Origin: Clostridia bacterium
Lineage (GTDB): Bacteria > Bacillota > Clostridia > Oscillospirales > Acutalibacteraceae
Reading direction: 5' to 3'
Length of the DNA stretch: 10,802 bases
Assembly: GCA_900768035.1 (NCBI GenBank)
Contig: CAAGBH010000139.1
Coordinates: 1-10,802, forward strand
Under the pieces are notes generated by a model. The model had not been told where the DNA came from. It did not search any database and was given only the letters and a program-made list of their open reading frames with translations. Shown piece after piece: positions 1 to 7,301 of the stretch (its first letter is position 1; every line of letters starts with the position of its first letter). A program made the translations under genes and the position numbers.

Positions 1-30
1 CTCTTTCCCTACACGACGCTCTTCCGATCT
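1..30. other. Illumina TruSeq adapter sequence left on the contig end (not genomic)
   Basis: All 30 bases match the 3' end of the Illumina TruSeq universal adapter / read-1 primer site, ending in the diagnostic GCTCTTCCGATCT. Genomic sequence starts at base 31. Read on the minus strand, the adapter opens with AGATCGGAAGAGC and adds the false residues DRKSVV and a TAG stop to the end of the aldolase gene. This was recognised from memory of the adapter sequence, and the match is full length. Confidence 0.97.
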
Positions 31-626
31 GTCTTCTCCTGTACAGCTGCCAAGGTCTCAAAGCTGAGGCCTGCCCAGTTCGCGGGATATTTGCCATGGA
101 TGTTGCCGATACCGGCCGCCAACATGGTGACGCCCAGATCCGCAATCATTTTGCATTCCTCGGGATCAGCACATTCACCTGCACCGATAACGCCATCTTC
201 TTCGCCGCCGATGGAACCGACTTCCGCTTCCAAAGACAAGCCTTTTTCTTCCGCCAACTGTACCAATTCTTTGGTCTTAGCGATATTTTCTTCGATGGGA
301 TAGTGTGAACCGTCGAACATAACTGATGAGAAACCAGCTTCGATACACTTCATAGCGCCTTCGTATGAACCATGGTCAAGGTGTAATGCTACAGGAACAG
401 TGATTCCGAGTTCGTTAATCATACCGTTAACCATACCAACGATGGTGGTGTAACCGCACATATACTTTCCTGCGCCCTCAGATACACCGAGAATTACAGG
501 TGAATTGAGTTCCTGTGCAGTTTGGAGAATGGCTTTTGTCCATTCAAGGTTGTTGATGTTGAATTGGCCTACGGCATATTTGCCAGCCTTTGCTTTTTGC
601 AGCATGTCCTTTGCGGAAACTAACAT
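31..626 (-). CDS. fba: Fructose-1,6-bisphosphate aldolase, class II, 3' end missing (contig edge)
   Basis: The product is a zinc-dependent class II aldolase. It reversibly cleaves fructose 1,6-bisphosphate to dihydroxyacetone phosphate and glyceraldehyde 3-phosphate in cytosolic glycolysis and gluconeogenesis. About 198 residues are present, against roughly 285-310 for the family. The N-terminus (LVSAKDMLQKAKAGKYAVGQ) and the barrel motifs are typical. HLDHG at 82-86 carries the catalytic Asp84 and zinc ligand His85, EAEVG at 133-137 holds Glu135, and GNIHGKYP at 174-181 holds metal ligand His177. The final zinc His and the C-terminal phosphate-binding GGSG region lie beyond the contig edge. 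The start at 626 is chosen because a GGAGGA ribosome site (633-638) lies 6 nt upstream; the longer in-frame start at 671 overlaps the promoter. The apparent C-terminal DRKSVV is adapter, not protein. The gene follows the E2-like gene on the same strand but has its own promoter. Close relatives are the tagatose-bisphosphate aldolases (GatY/KbaY); FBA is preferred. Confidence 0.93.
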
Positions 627-659
627 TTTTATTCCTCCGTTAGAAAATATTATACATAT

Positions 660-688
660 ATTGTATACCAAAAACGGTATAAAATCAA
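660..688 (-). promoter_or_regulatory. Sigma-A-type promoter of fba, with a palindrome filling the spacer
   Basis: On the minus strand the -35 box is TTGATT (688-683) and the -10 box is TACAAT (665-660, five of six consensus bases), separated by exactly 17 nt. A perfect inverted repeat, TATACC-N6-GGTATA, occupies 681-664. It lies between the boxes and overlaps the -10 box by two bases, where an operator would block polymerase. The predicted leader is short, about 25 nt, and contains the GGAGGA site. No regulator can be named from the palindrome. It does not match the Rex consensus (TTGTGA-N6-TCACAA). Confidence 0.6.
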
Positions 689-691
689 CCT

Positions 692-1534
692 TTATTTATC
701 TTGGTCTTCAAGAACTTTTTCAGGCGGAACTTCCAAAAGTTCGGGTTTTGCAAGATAACGCTTCATAGCACGGAAAGCAGTTGCAAAATAACTGCCCGAA
801 CAAATTCTCTCGTCCATAACAACACCTATCGGAAGTGAGCGCTCAAAAACAATCTCACCGCCCTTGCGTTTTGCAACTTCACGAAGGTTGCCCATCGCCA
901 TAAACAAACTTGTTGTGCCAAATTCATAACAGTGGTGATAAATGTGGTTTGTTCTGATAGATGCCAAGTTGGTAATACCAAGGCTCATATGGAATGGTGA
1001 CATATCAATAATGAATTTTGGTAAAAGACCGTGTTTGTCTAAGAATTTAAATAGTTTAACACCGACTGTCAAAAGACCAGGAACACTTAAAAGGAATTTT
1101 ATAATCTTTTCAGTTCCGTTATTTTCGGGCGCTTCACGGTTTTCGCTGACATATTTATTTATTTTATCATTAACATCAAAAACAGTATTCTCTTTTTCGA
1201 AATACATTTTTGACATTGTGCCGTCGTGACTTTCAAGTGATTGAAGCACAACCATACCAACCGCAATCTCGTTTCGTGTGTAAATCTTTTTGTTAACAAT
1301 AAAACGGTTGAGTTCGGGATATTCAGCCATTGTTCGCAAGTATGCCGCAATAACAAGCGCCATATGGCTTATGGAAATGCCTTCTTTTCTCTTTTTGTTT
1401 ACATAATCTTGCATGGGTTTATATGGAATATCGATGGTTATCATATTCATGGCATCCACTCGTCTATCCATAATGTGCGCTGCAACCCTATACATAGGGT
1501 CGGTATTTTTTAATCTTTTTCCGTCTGCTCGCAT
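692..1534 (-). CDS. Stand-alone 2-oxoacid dehydrogenase E2-like acyltransferase-fold protein, active-site motif altered
   Basis: This 280-residue protein resembles the catalytic domain of dihydrolipoamide acyltransferases and chloramphenicol acetyltransferase, but it has no lipoyl or E1/E3-binding domain. The region around PFHMSLGITNLASI (180-193), followed by GTTSLFMAMGNLRE (206-219), corresponds to the E2 core segment usually written as FTISNLG...ILGVG. In the motif where E2 enzymes have DHRxxDG, this protein has D241-E-R-I-C-S-G247: the catalytic His is Glu242 and the following Asp is Ser246. Ordinary His-based acyl transfer to CoA is therefore doubtful. It may be a non-classical acyltransferase or a binding protein. 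The start at 1534 has AAGGGG (1541-1546) 6 nt upstream. No E1 or E3 gene is nearby. It lies 65 nt upstream of fba on the same strand with no obvious terminator between, so partial read-through is possible. Family assignment is fairly firm; function is unknown. Confidence 0.75.
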   Translation of the reverse strand: MRADGKRLKNTDPMYRVAAHIMDRRVDAMNMITIDIPYKPMQDYVNKKRKEGISISHMALVIAAYLRTMAEYPELNRFIVNKKIYTRNEIAVGMVVLQSLESHDGTMSKMYFEKENTVFDVNDKINKYVSENREAPENNGTEKIIKFLLSVPGLLTVGVKLFKFLDKHGLLPKFIIDMSPFHMSLGITNLASIRTNHIYHHCYEFGTTSLFMAMGNLREVAKRKGGEIVFERSLPIGVVMDERICSGSYFATAFRAMKRYLAKPELLEVPPEKVLEDQDK

Positions 1535-1565
1535 AGTTTTCCCCTTTGTCGAATTTTGTAATTTT

Positions 1566-1594
1566 ATAATACCATATTTTAAATTTTATTACAA
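1566..1594 (-). promoter_or_regulatory. Extended -10 promoter of the E2-like gene
   Basis: On the minus strand the -35 box is TTGTAA (1594-1589) and the -10 box is TATTAT (1571-1566), with a 17-nt spacer. The spacer ends in TGG, giving a TGn extended -10. It is divergent from the tepA promoter, with 30 bp between the two -35 boxes. Confidence 0.6.
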
Positions 1595-1624
1595 TCTTTT
1601 TTTAAAGTTAGCATTCAAAATTGC

Positions 1625-1653
1625 TTGTTATATTGTAATAATTGTGTTATACT
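1625..1653 (+). promoter_or_regulatory. Extended -10 promoter of the tepA-ftsK operon
   Basis: The -35 box is TTGTTA (1625-1630) and the -10 box is TATACT (1648-1653, five of six consensus bases). The spacer is 17 nt and TGT precedes the -10 as an extended element. Transcription would start near 1660, giving a leader of about 50 nt before the tepA ATG. This placement excludes the longer upstream reading of the tepA frame. Confidence 0.62.
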
Positions 1654-1712
1654 TAACTATGTATATGAATTATTCTCAAAATTCTTTCCATACTAATTTG
1701 TGGGTGAATTTA

Positions 1713-2387
1713 ATGAGTGATAATAAATCGCAGATACAAGACAGAGATGAACAGATAAAAGAGTTTGGAACGGTTACCGCATTTTCGGGCAAGCATAAAA
1801 TTTATTGCCTTACAATTATAGGTGAGATCGAAGGGCATAATGTTGCGCCCGAACAGACCAAAACCACCAAGTATGAGCATATTATTCCGCAGTTAGTGGC
1901 GGTGGAAGAATCAAAGGAAATTGAAGGTTTGCTTGTGATTTTAAATACTGTTGGCGGTGATGTTGAGGCAGGTCTTGCTCTTGCTGAACTGATTTCGGGT
2001 ATGAAAAAGCCAACCGTTTCTTTCGTTCTCGGCGGGGGACATTCAATCGGCGTTCCGTTGGCGGTTTCGGCAAAGCGGTCATATATAGCCCCGTCGGCAA
2101 CAATGACGGTGCATCCTGTCAGAACAAATGGTCTTGTTATCGGTGTTCCGCAAATGTTTAACCATTTTGCCCGTATGCAAGAACGCATTACTGATTTTGT
2201 GGTCAGAAATTCTGAAATATCAAAAGAGAATTTTACAAATCTTATGATGAACACAGGTGAAATGGTTACCGATGTCGGCTCGGTGCTTTCGGGTGAAAAG
2301 GCGGTAGAAACAGGTCTTATTGATGAAATCGGTACGCTCAGTAATGTTATCGACGGTCTTTACGATTTAATCGAAACAAAAGCATAG
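1713..2387 (+). CDS. tepA: TepA-like ClpP-family serine protease
   Basis: This 224-residue cytosolic protein of the ClpP/crotonase fold resembles B. subtilis TepA (YmfB), a ClpP-like protein linked to protein translocation and spore development. As in B. subtilis, it sits directly before the spoIIIE/ftsK gene. ILNTVGGDVEAG (76-87) matches the oxyanion-hole strand of ClpP. GGGHSIGVPLA (107-117) contains the nucleophile Ser111 in a G-x-S-x-G setting. SATMTVHP (128-135) gives the catalytic His134, and the C-terminal KAVETGLIDEIG matches the ClpP EAxExGLID ending. The triad Asp is not obvious; Glu183 or Asp187 are candidates. The start at 1713 is chosen for its GGTGA site 5 nt upstream and its position after the promoter. 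The frame is open 100 codons further upstream, but that extension runs through the divergent promoter region and the antisense of the neighbouring gene. A self-complementary hairpin covers the stop codon. Confidence 0.87.
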   Translation: MSDNKSQIQDRDEQIKEFGTVTAFSGKHKIYCLTIIGEIEGHNVAPEQTKTTKYEHIIPQLVAVEESKEIEGLLVILNTVGGDVEAGLALAELISGMKKPTVSFVLGGGHSIGVPLAVSAKRSYIAPSATMTVHPVRTNGLVIGVPQMFNHFARMQERITDFVVRNSEISKENFTNLMMNTGEMVTDVGSVLSGEKAVETGLIDEIGTLSNVIDGLYDLIETKA

Positions 2388-2400
2388 CAACGCTATGCTT
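2380..2400 (+). other. 9-bp hairpin over the tepA stop codon, between tepA and ftsK
   Basis: AAGCATAGC (2380-2388), loop AAC, and GCTATGCTT (2392-2400) form a perfect 9-bp stem containing the tepA TAG (2385-2387). No U-tract follows, so it is unlikely to be a full terminator. The ftsK ribosome site (AAGGAGAA, 2409-2416) lies just after it and stays free. It could act as an RNA processing or stability element, or as a ribosome-sensitive structure separating tepA and ftsK expression. Confidence 0.5.
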
Positions 2401-2420
2401 ATACATAAAAGGAGAAGTTT

Positions 2421-4808
2421 ATGGCAACAAGGAAGAGAAAAAGCAGTACGAGAAGTACTGCAAAAAATCAAAGGGAAGTCAGGAATAACGACGGCAGACG
2501 CCAACTTAATTCTGTAATATGGTTTGCAGTGGCGGTTTTCTTGCTTTGCGTTGTTTTCATAAAGGGGCAGAACCTTTGGGCATGGTTACATAACTTTATT
2601 TTCGGTGTGTTCGGTATAACTGCATATTTTTATCCGTTTTTACTGGGTTTTATTGCGGTGATGTATGCCGTAAATAAAATGGGAAGTTCCATAAAAGAGG
2701 AAATTATTGAGGGGAATTTAATTGTTGTGTTAATCGGCGCTTGTGTTGATATATTCACAAAGCATAACCCCGATTTAAATTTCTGGCAACATCTCGTTTC
2801 TGCTTATGAGAGCGGTGTTTTAAGAAAAAGCGGCGGCTTTTTAGGTGCGCTTATCGGTCAGCCGATTTATTTGGCTTTCGGCAAAACCGGTGCGGCGATA
2901 ACTGTAATTTTGCTTATTTTTGTGCTTATAATGATTTTAACAAGAACAACCCTTGTTTCGCTTTTCAGAATGGTTGTAACCCCTGTTCGTTCAATTCAGA
3001 AACAGGCAGAAACCGCTTATCAGGAAAGAACAGAAAATGAGGATAACGGATTAAAGGTTATAAAAGGCTTTAATGTTGATATTCCTGTTGATGACAGTCT
3101 TGCAGAACGTAAAAAGATTAAGAATACGCTTAGTCCTAAACAACGCAAACTTGTAAATGCTTATCACGGTGAAGAAACGGTAGAACCTGAAAAACCTGAG
3201 GGCAGTGAAGACAAGGAAAAACTTGATTCAGCGCTTAAAACTGCAAAGGAAGAAGTTATTGAAATAGATGTAAAGGCAGAAACCGAAACTGTTACAGCCG
3301 AGATTGAAGAAAATCTTGACACTTCGACCGATAACGGCTATGTTTTCCCGCCTTTGTCCTTGCTTAATGAACCCAAAATTTCGAGCGGCAGTATAGGAGA
3401 AGACAATAATGTCACTGCTGAGCACTTGGTAAGCACCCTTAAGAGTTTCGGCGTTGAAACAAGGATTGTTGCAATCAGCCGAGGTCCGTCGGTAACAAGA
3501 TATGAACTTCAACCCTGTGCGGGTGTTAAAATTAGCAAAATCACCGCTTTGGCAGATGATATTGCTTTGAATCTTGCGGCAGGTAACGTCCGCATAGAAG
3601 CGCCTATTCCAAATAAAGCGGCGGTTGGTATTGAAGTTCCGAATAAGGATAAAAATGCGGTTAATATACGTGAAATCTTGGAAGCGCCTGAATTTGTTTC
3701 GGCAAAAAGCAAATTGACGGTGGCGCTGGGTAAAGATATAAGCGGAAATATCGTTACTGCCGATATTTCTAAAATGCCTCACGGTCTTATTGCGGGTGCT
3801 ACGGGTTCAGGTAAATCGGTTTGCACAAACTCAATTATTATAAGTTTGCTTTATAAAAACACCCCCGACGAACTCAAACTTTTGCTTATTGACCCTAAAA
3901 CTGTTGAGTTTGAGCCATATAACGGCATACCGCACCTTTTGGTGCCGGTTGTTACCGACCCTCGTAAAGCCGCAGGCGCACTCGGTTGGGCGGTTACTGA
4001 AATGGAAAAGCGTTATAAAATGCTTTCCGACCGCAAGGTGCGTAATATTGAAGAATATAATAACTTTGTTGAAACGCTTAATGATGACGAAGTTGAAAAA
4101 ATGCCTTACATAGTAATTATGATAGACGAGTTTGCTGATTTGATGCAGACTGCATCAAAAGAGGTGGAGGACTGTATTGCCCGTATCGCCGCAAAAGCAC
4201 GTGCTGCCGGTATACACTTGCTATTGGCAACACAGCGTCCGTCGGTTGATGTTATTACGGGTGTTATCAAGGCTAATATCCCGACGAGAATCGCTCTCAC
4301 AACATCTTCACAGATTGATAGCCGAACAATTATTGATGCCGCAGGTGCAGAAAAACTGCTCGGCAGAGGTGATATGCTCTTTAGCCCTGTGGGGACAAAT
4401 AAACCTCACCGAGTTCAAGGTTGTTTTGTAAGCAATGAAGAAATAAAAGATGTTGTTAATTTCATAAAAGGTGATAAGACCGCCAATTATGACGATAATA
4501 TTATGTTTGAAATTGAGCGTCAGGCGGCAATTGAAAAGAAACAGAAAACAGGTCTTGCGGAAGACGGTCCCGACGAAGACCCAATGCTTAAAGAGGCAAT
4601 TAAGGTTGTGGTTGAAAACGGAATGGCTTCAACTTCACTTTTGCAAAGAAAGTTAAAACTCGGTTATGCGAGAGCGGCACGAATTGTTGACGAAATGGAG
4701 CAACGGGGCGTTGTTGGTCCTTATGAGGGCTCAAAACCGAGAAAAGTGCTTATAACACAAGATCAGTTAATGGAAATGGAAGTTTCTTCGAGTGATGATG
4801 AGTTCTAA
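2421..4808 (+). CDS. ftsK: FtsK/SpoIIIE family DNA translocase
   Basis: This is a septum-anchored, ATP-driven double-stranded DNA pump that clears chromosome from the division or sporulation septum. It has 795 residues, the usual length for the Firmicutes form. The N-terminus is basic, followed by four or five hydrophobic segments (about 32-47, 55-85, 98-112, 137-154, 157-174). A charged, Glu/Lys-rich linker runs to about 305. The alpha domain follows (about 306-440, including SRGPSVTRYELQP). The RecA-like motor has Walker A GATGSGKS at 459-466 and Walker B IVIMIDEF ending in Asp569-Glu570. Further family signatures are LLIDPKTVEFEPYNGIPHL and RIALTTSSQIDSRTIID. A C-terminal winged-helix gamma domain (about 718-783, including LLQRKLKLGYARAARIVDEME) reads polar DNA signals. 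The ATG has AAGGAGAA with good spacing. The gene lies 33 nt after tepA and overlaps the hydrolase gene downstream. FtsK and SpoIIIE cannot be told apart from sequence alone. Confidence 0.96.
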   Translation: MATRKRKSSTRSTAKNQREVRNNDGRRQLNSVIWFAVAVFLLCVVFIKGQNLWAWLHNFIFGVFGITAYFYPFLLGFIAVMYAVNKMGSSIKEEIIEGNLIVVLIGACVDIFTKHNPDLNFWQHLVSAYESGVLRKSGGFLGALIGQPIYLAFGKTGAAITVILLIFVLIMILTRTTLVSLFRMVVTPVRSIQKQAETAYQERTENEDNGLKVIKGFNVDIPVDDSLAERKKIKNTLSPKQRKLVNAYHGEETVEPEKPEGSEDKEKLDSALKTAKEEVIEIDVKAETETVTAEIEENLDTSTDNGYVFPPLSLLNEPKISSGSIGEDNNVTAEHLVSTLKSFGVETRIVAISRGPSVTRYELQPCAGVKISKITALADDIALNLAAGNVRIEAPIPNKAAVGIEVPNKDKNAVNIREILEAPEFVSAKSKLTVALGKDISGNIVTADISKMPHGLIAGATGSGKSVCTNSIIISLLYKNTPDELKLLLIDPKTVEFEPYNGIPHLLVPVVTDPRKAAGALGWAVTEMEKRYKMLSDRKVRNIEEYNNFVETLNDDEVEKMPYIVIMIDEFADLMQTASKEVEDCIARIAAKARAAGIHLLLATQRPSVDVITGVIKANIPTRIALTTSSQIDSRTIIDAAGAEKLLGRGDMLFSPVGTNKPHRVQGCFVSNEEIKDVVNFIKGDKTANYDDNIMFEIERQAAIEKKQKTGLAEDGPDEDPMLKEAIKVVVENGMASTSLLQRKLKLGYARAARIVDEMEQRGVVGPYEGSKPRKVLITQDQLMEMEVSSSDDEF

Positions 4809-5694
4809 AAACAAAAGAATTTTATTAGTGATAACGGCGGTATTCTGTATCGTCGTTTTCGCTTTAACATTGTATGCGACGGCAAATCCGTTGTTTTTCA
4901 AGAATATTAAAAATGAAATATCACCCCAGTTTGACAGTTCACAGGATTTTGTTAAATTTATGGATGTCGGGCAGGGCGACAGTGCGCTTATATATAGCAA
5001 CGGCTATTCGGCGGTTATAGATTTGGGACTGCCTAATTCCGATACGGATATTTGTTACGATTTAGCCGACTGCCAGATTAAAACCATTGATGCGGTTATG
5101 GTGTCGCATCTTCATTCTGACCATATCGGTTCGCTTAAAACCGTTGCCGAAACATTTAAAATTAAGAATTTGATTATGCCCGAAATTTTGAAAACAAGTC
5201 TTTCTGCTGCGGAAAACGGAAAGAGTCTCGTAACTAAAAAAGGTGCGGCTTTTTACAAAGCAAAACAGGGGATAAATTTTAATATCGGTGAGTTTGAGAT
5301 TACGATACTCGGTTGTTTTAATGATAAAAAGAACGAAAACAACCGCTCGGTTTTTGCGGTTGCTGAGATTGACGGAATTAAGTTTATGTTTACGGGTGAT
5401 GCCGAACAGAAGTCGGAAAAATTGCTATTGGAAGAAGATTTAAATCTTGACTGTGATGTGCTTAAAGTATCGCATCACGGAAGTGATACTTCGTCTTCAA
5501 GGGCATTTTTAAAGGCGGTATCGCCTCGGTTTGCAGTGATATCGGTGGGTGAGGATAATATGTATTCCCATCCGCATAAGAAAACATTGTGTGCGCTTGA
5601 AAAGGTGGGCGCAAAAGTTTTCAGAACTGATGAGAACGGGGATATAACCTTTAATGTGCAAGACGGTAAAATATCTGCTACAACAGAAAAATGA
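4792..5694 (+). CDS. Membrane-anchored ComEC/Rec2-type metallo-beta-lactamase-fold hydrolase
   Basis: This 300-residue protein has a basic N-terminus and one hydrophobic segment (about 9-31), followed by an extracellular metallo-beta-lactamase-fold domain. MDVGQGDSALI (about 57-67) is the characteristic opening of the ComEC C-terminal domain family. Metal-site motifs are HLHSDH (His106, His108, Asp110, His111), TGDAE (Asp203), SHHGSDTS (His228, His229) and SHPH (His260). In ComEC this domain is thought to degrade the non-transported DNA strand; here it stands alone without the ComEC channel, so an exported nuclease or phosphodiesterase is the likely role. Start choice is uncertain: GTG 4792, ATG 4795 and ATG 4798 are consecutive in-frame codons, with only a weak GGAAG upstream (4778-4782). 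Every choice overlaps the end of ftsK (by 11-17 nt), so translation is probably coupled. The stop codon lies in a terminator stem. Confidence 0.86.
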   Translation: MMMSSKNKRILLVITAVFCIVVFALTLYATANPLFFKNIKNEISPQFDSSQDFVKFMDVGQGDSALIYSNGYSAVIDLGLPNSDTDICYDLADCQIKTIDAVMVSHLHSDHIGSLKTVAETFKIKNLIMPEILKTSLSAAENGKSLVTKKGAAFYKAKQGINFNIGEFEITILGCFNDKKNENNRSVFAVAEIDGIKFMFTGDAEQKSEKLLLEEDLNLDCDVLKVSHHGSDTSSSRAFLKAVSPRFAVISVGEDNMYSHPHKKTLCALEKVGAKVFRTDENGDITFNVQDGKISATTEK

Positions 5695-5719
5695 GCAACA
5701 TTATGTTGCTCATTTTTTT
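5687..5719. terminator. Bidirectional intrinsic terminator between convergent genes
   Basis: ATGAGCAACA (5691-5700), loop TTA, and TGTTGCTCAT (5704-5713) form a perfect 10-bp stem. It extends to 14 bp through the flanking A and T runs (5687-5690 with 5714-5717). Seven T follow on the plus strand (5713-5719) and four on the minus strand. The stop codons of both convergent genes (TGA 5692-5694 plus, TGA 5712-5710 minus) are inside the stem. Confidence 0.9.
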
Positions 5720-7230
5720 ATTTTTTCTTTGTTTATTTTAATGTCGTCAATAGTGATTTTACTTTCGTGCGGAATGGGTTTCCAAGTAACCTTTACAAAC
5801 AATGCCACATAAGTGGTATATCTGCCGATTATATCAAATATCGGCCAGGTGAAAGTGTAAAGTATTTTTTTGCGTAAAGGAATTTTAATAATCCTCTTAT
5901 GTTCAATAATAAACAAATAAATCGCTGCTAAACAGTTTTCAAGATATTTTCCTGCACGGTATAAAAGTCTCAACCAGATTTGAAGCGCAAAGCCTGAGAA
6001 GAAAGCGCCTGTGCCTGAATTTACGGTTATATCAAACGGGAAAATAAATCTTAAAAATTTTGCTAAATATGTTCCTCCGCCGAAGAATGTTATTGCGTCC
6101 ACATTGCCGTTATAACAGTAACAGGCATACATAAATACAGGAACAATCAACCATCTTGCTAAATTAAAAACATTAAACGGTGTCAACTGCATTAGGGTAT
6201 CATAAGATGCTATGCGGTGGCGAATGGACTCTAAAAAGGCAAGCGATATTTCTTTAAAGCCTTTCGGTTTTGGTTTGTTTTTGTTGTTGGTAAATCTGTT
6301 TCTTATAAACAGTTTACCGAAGAAAATGTTTATAAAAAGATACGGTCCTGTTTCGGCAAAGGCTAACAGGTGTCCTTTTGACCAGCGCAAACGTTGGCGG
6401 AGTGCCACACGAAGACTGGTTGGTTGTTCGTCATAAAATTCTGCCGCATCGTTATAAGAAATTTTATAACCTTGGGCAACAGCGTCAACAGTTAAAGCAC
6501 GGTCTTCGGTTAAAGAGGTGTATTTCCAGCCATTGTCAACAATCTCATTAGAAAAAAGAAAACCTGTACCTTGAATATTGGTGGCAAGGCGCAAGACTGA
6601 CCTTGCACGGTGGTTCGACCTTATAGAACGAATCCAGTGTAATGCATAGGTTGAAGCAATCCAACCTTCATTAAAGTTTTTGGTGTTGCGGTAGGAAGTG
6701 ATGATTTTCTCACCCGCATCAAAGGAATCGTTCATTCGGGAAATATAGTCCTCTTTTAAAAGATTATCGGCATCGAAGATAAAATATCCCTCAAATGATT
6801 TTCTGCCGAAGTCTTCTTCTATGCGTTCAAAGAGAAACTGCAAAGCAAAACCTTTGGTTTTTTCTTTTTTGTTAAATCTTTCATAACATATCGCACCTTT
6901 TTGACGTGCGATTTCTGCCGTTTTGTCGGTACAGTTATCAGCCACAACAAATACGGTTAAAAGTTCTTTCGGATAATCCTGCATTGCAATACTGTCTAAA
7001 AGATTTCCGATAACCGATTGCTCATTTCTTGCGGCAATCAGAATTGCATATTTATGTTTATTTTGGGCGGGTTTGAATTTTCTTGTGAAAAACAAACCTA
7101 AAATTTTATAAGCGGTCTTATAAATCAACATAGCGCTCAGCACCGAACCGATTACACCGTAAATAACTTTTGCGGTGGGGTAGGCGCTGCCGATTGCAGA
7201 GATTACCGTCTCAAAAATATTCAAATTCAT
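5710..7230 (-). CDS. Membrane glycosyltransferase, GT2 family (QxxRW type)
   Basis: The product transfers a sugar from a nucleotide-sugar donor at the inner face of the membrane, probably for a cell-surface polysaccharide or glycolipid. It has 506 residues. An N-terminal membrane segment (about 24-48) precedes a GT-A domain opening with YAILIAARNE (61-70). VVADNCTDKT (95-104) follows, then the metal-binding D153-A-D155 in FDADNLL, the catalytic-base motif T241-E-D243, and Q279-R-L-R-W283, the QxxRW signature of processive beta-glycosyltransferases such as hyaluronan, cellulose and chitin synthases. The C-terminal 150 residues carry several hydrophobic segments (about 358-378, 385-425, 433-443, 455-480) and end in a WKPIPHES segment. 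The start at 7230 has GAGGTG (7241-7236) 5 nt upstream. It is a single-gene unit with its own promoter and terminator. The acceptor and sugar cannot be predicted. Confidence 0.9.
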   Translation of the reverse strand: MNLNIFETVISAIGSAYPTAKVIYGVIGSVLSAMLIYKTAYKILGLFFTRKFKPAQNKHKYAILIAARNEQSVIGNLLDSIAMQDYPKELLTVFVVADNCTDKTAEIARQKGAICYERFNKKEKTKGFALQFLFERIEEDFGRKSFEGYFIFDADNLLKEDYISRMNDSFDAGEKIITSYRNTKNFNEGWIASTYALHWIRSIRSNHRARSVLRLATNIQGTGFLFSNEIVDNGWKYTSLTEDRALTVDAVAQGYKISYNDAAEFYDEQPTSLRVALRQRLRWSKGHLLAFAETGPYLFINIFFGKLFIRNRFTNNKNKPKPKGFKEISLAFLESIRHRIASYDTLMQLTPFNVFNLARWLIVPVFMYACYCYNGNVDAITFFGGGTYLAKFLRFIFPFDITVNSGTGAFFSGFALQIWLRLLYRAGKYLENCLAAIYLFIIEHKRIIKIPLRKKILYTFTWPIFDIIGRYTTYVALFVKVTWKPIPHESKITIDDIKINKEKIKK

Positions 7231-7258
7231 TAATACACCTCATTTGTTTAACACATAG

Positions 7259-7287
7259 ATTATATATCAATTAGCGATAAAAAACAA
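7259..7287 (-). promoter_or_regulatory. Promoter of the GT2 glycosyltransferase gene
   Basis: On the minus strand the -35 box is TTGTTT (7287-7282), the spacer is 17 nt, and the -10 box is a perfect TATAAT (7264-7259). It is divergent from the tex promoter, with the two -35 boxes 14 bp apart. Confidence 0.68.
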
Positions 7288-7301
7288 TAGTAATTTTTGT
7301 G

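Noticed and set aside
627..671. A 15-codon N-terminal extension of fba (MVYNICIIFSN...)
   Set aside because: The extra codons are the -10 region and the ribosome site of fba itself; aldolases start at MLVSAKD.
1413..1712. A 100-codon N-terminal extension of the tepA frame
   Set aside because: It runs antisense through the E2-like gene and both divergent promoters. The ATG at 1713 has a ribosome site and matches the expected TepA length.
3228..3782. 184-codon minus-strand open frame inside ftsK
   Set aside because: It is a shadow of the well-conserved ftsK frame, with no ribosome site, a Phe/Asn/Arg-rich odd composition and no recognisable domain.
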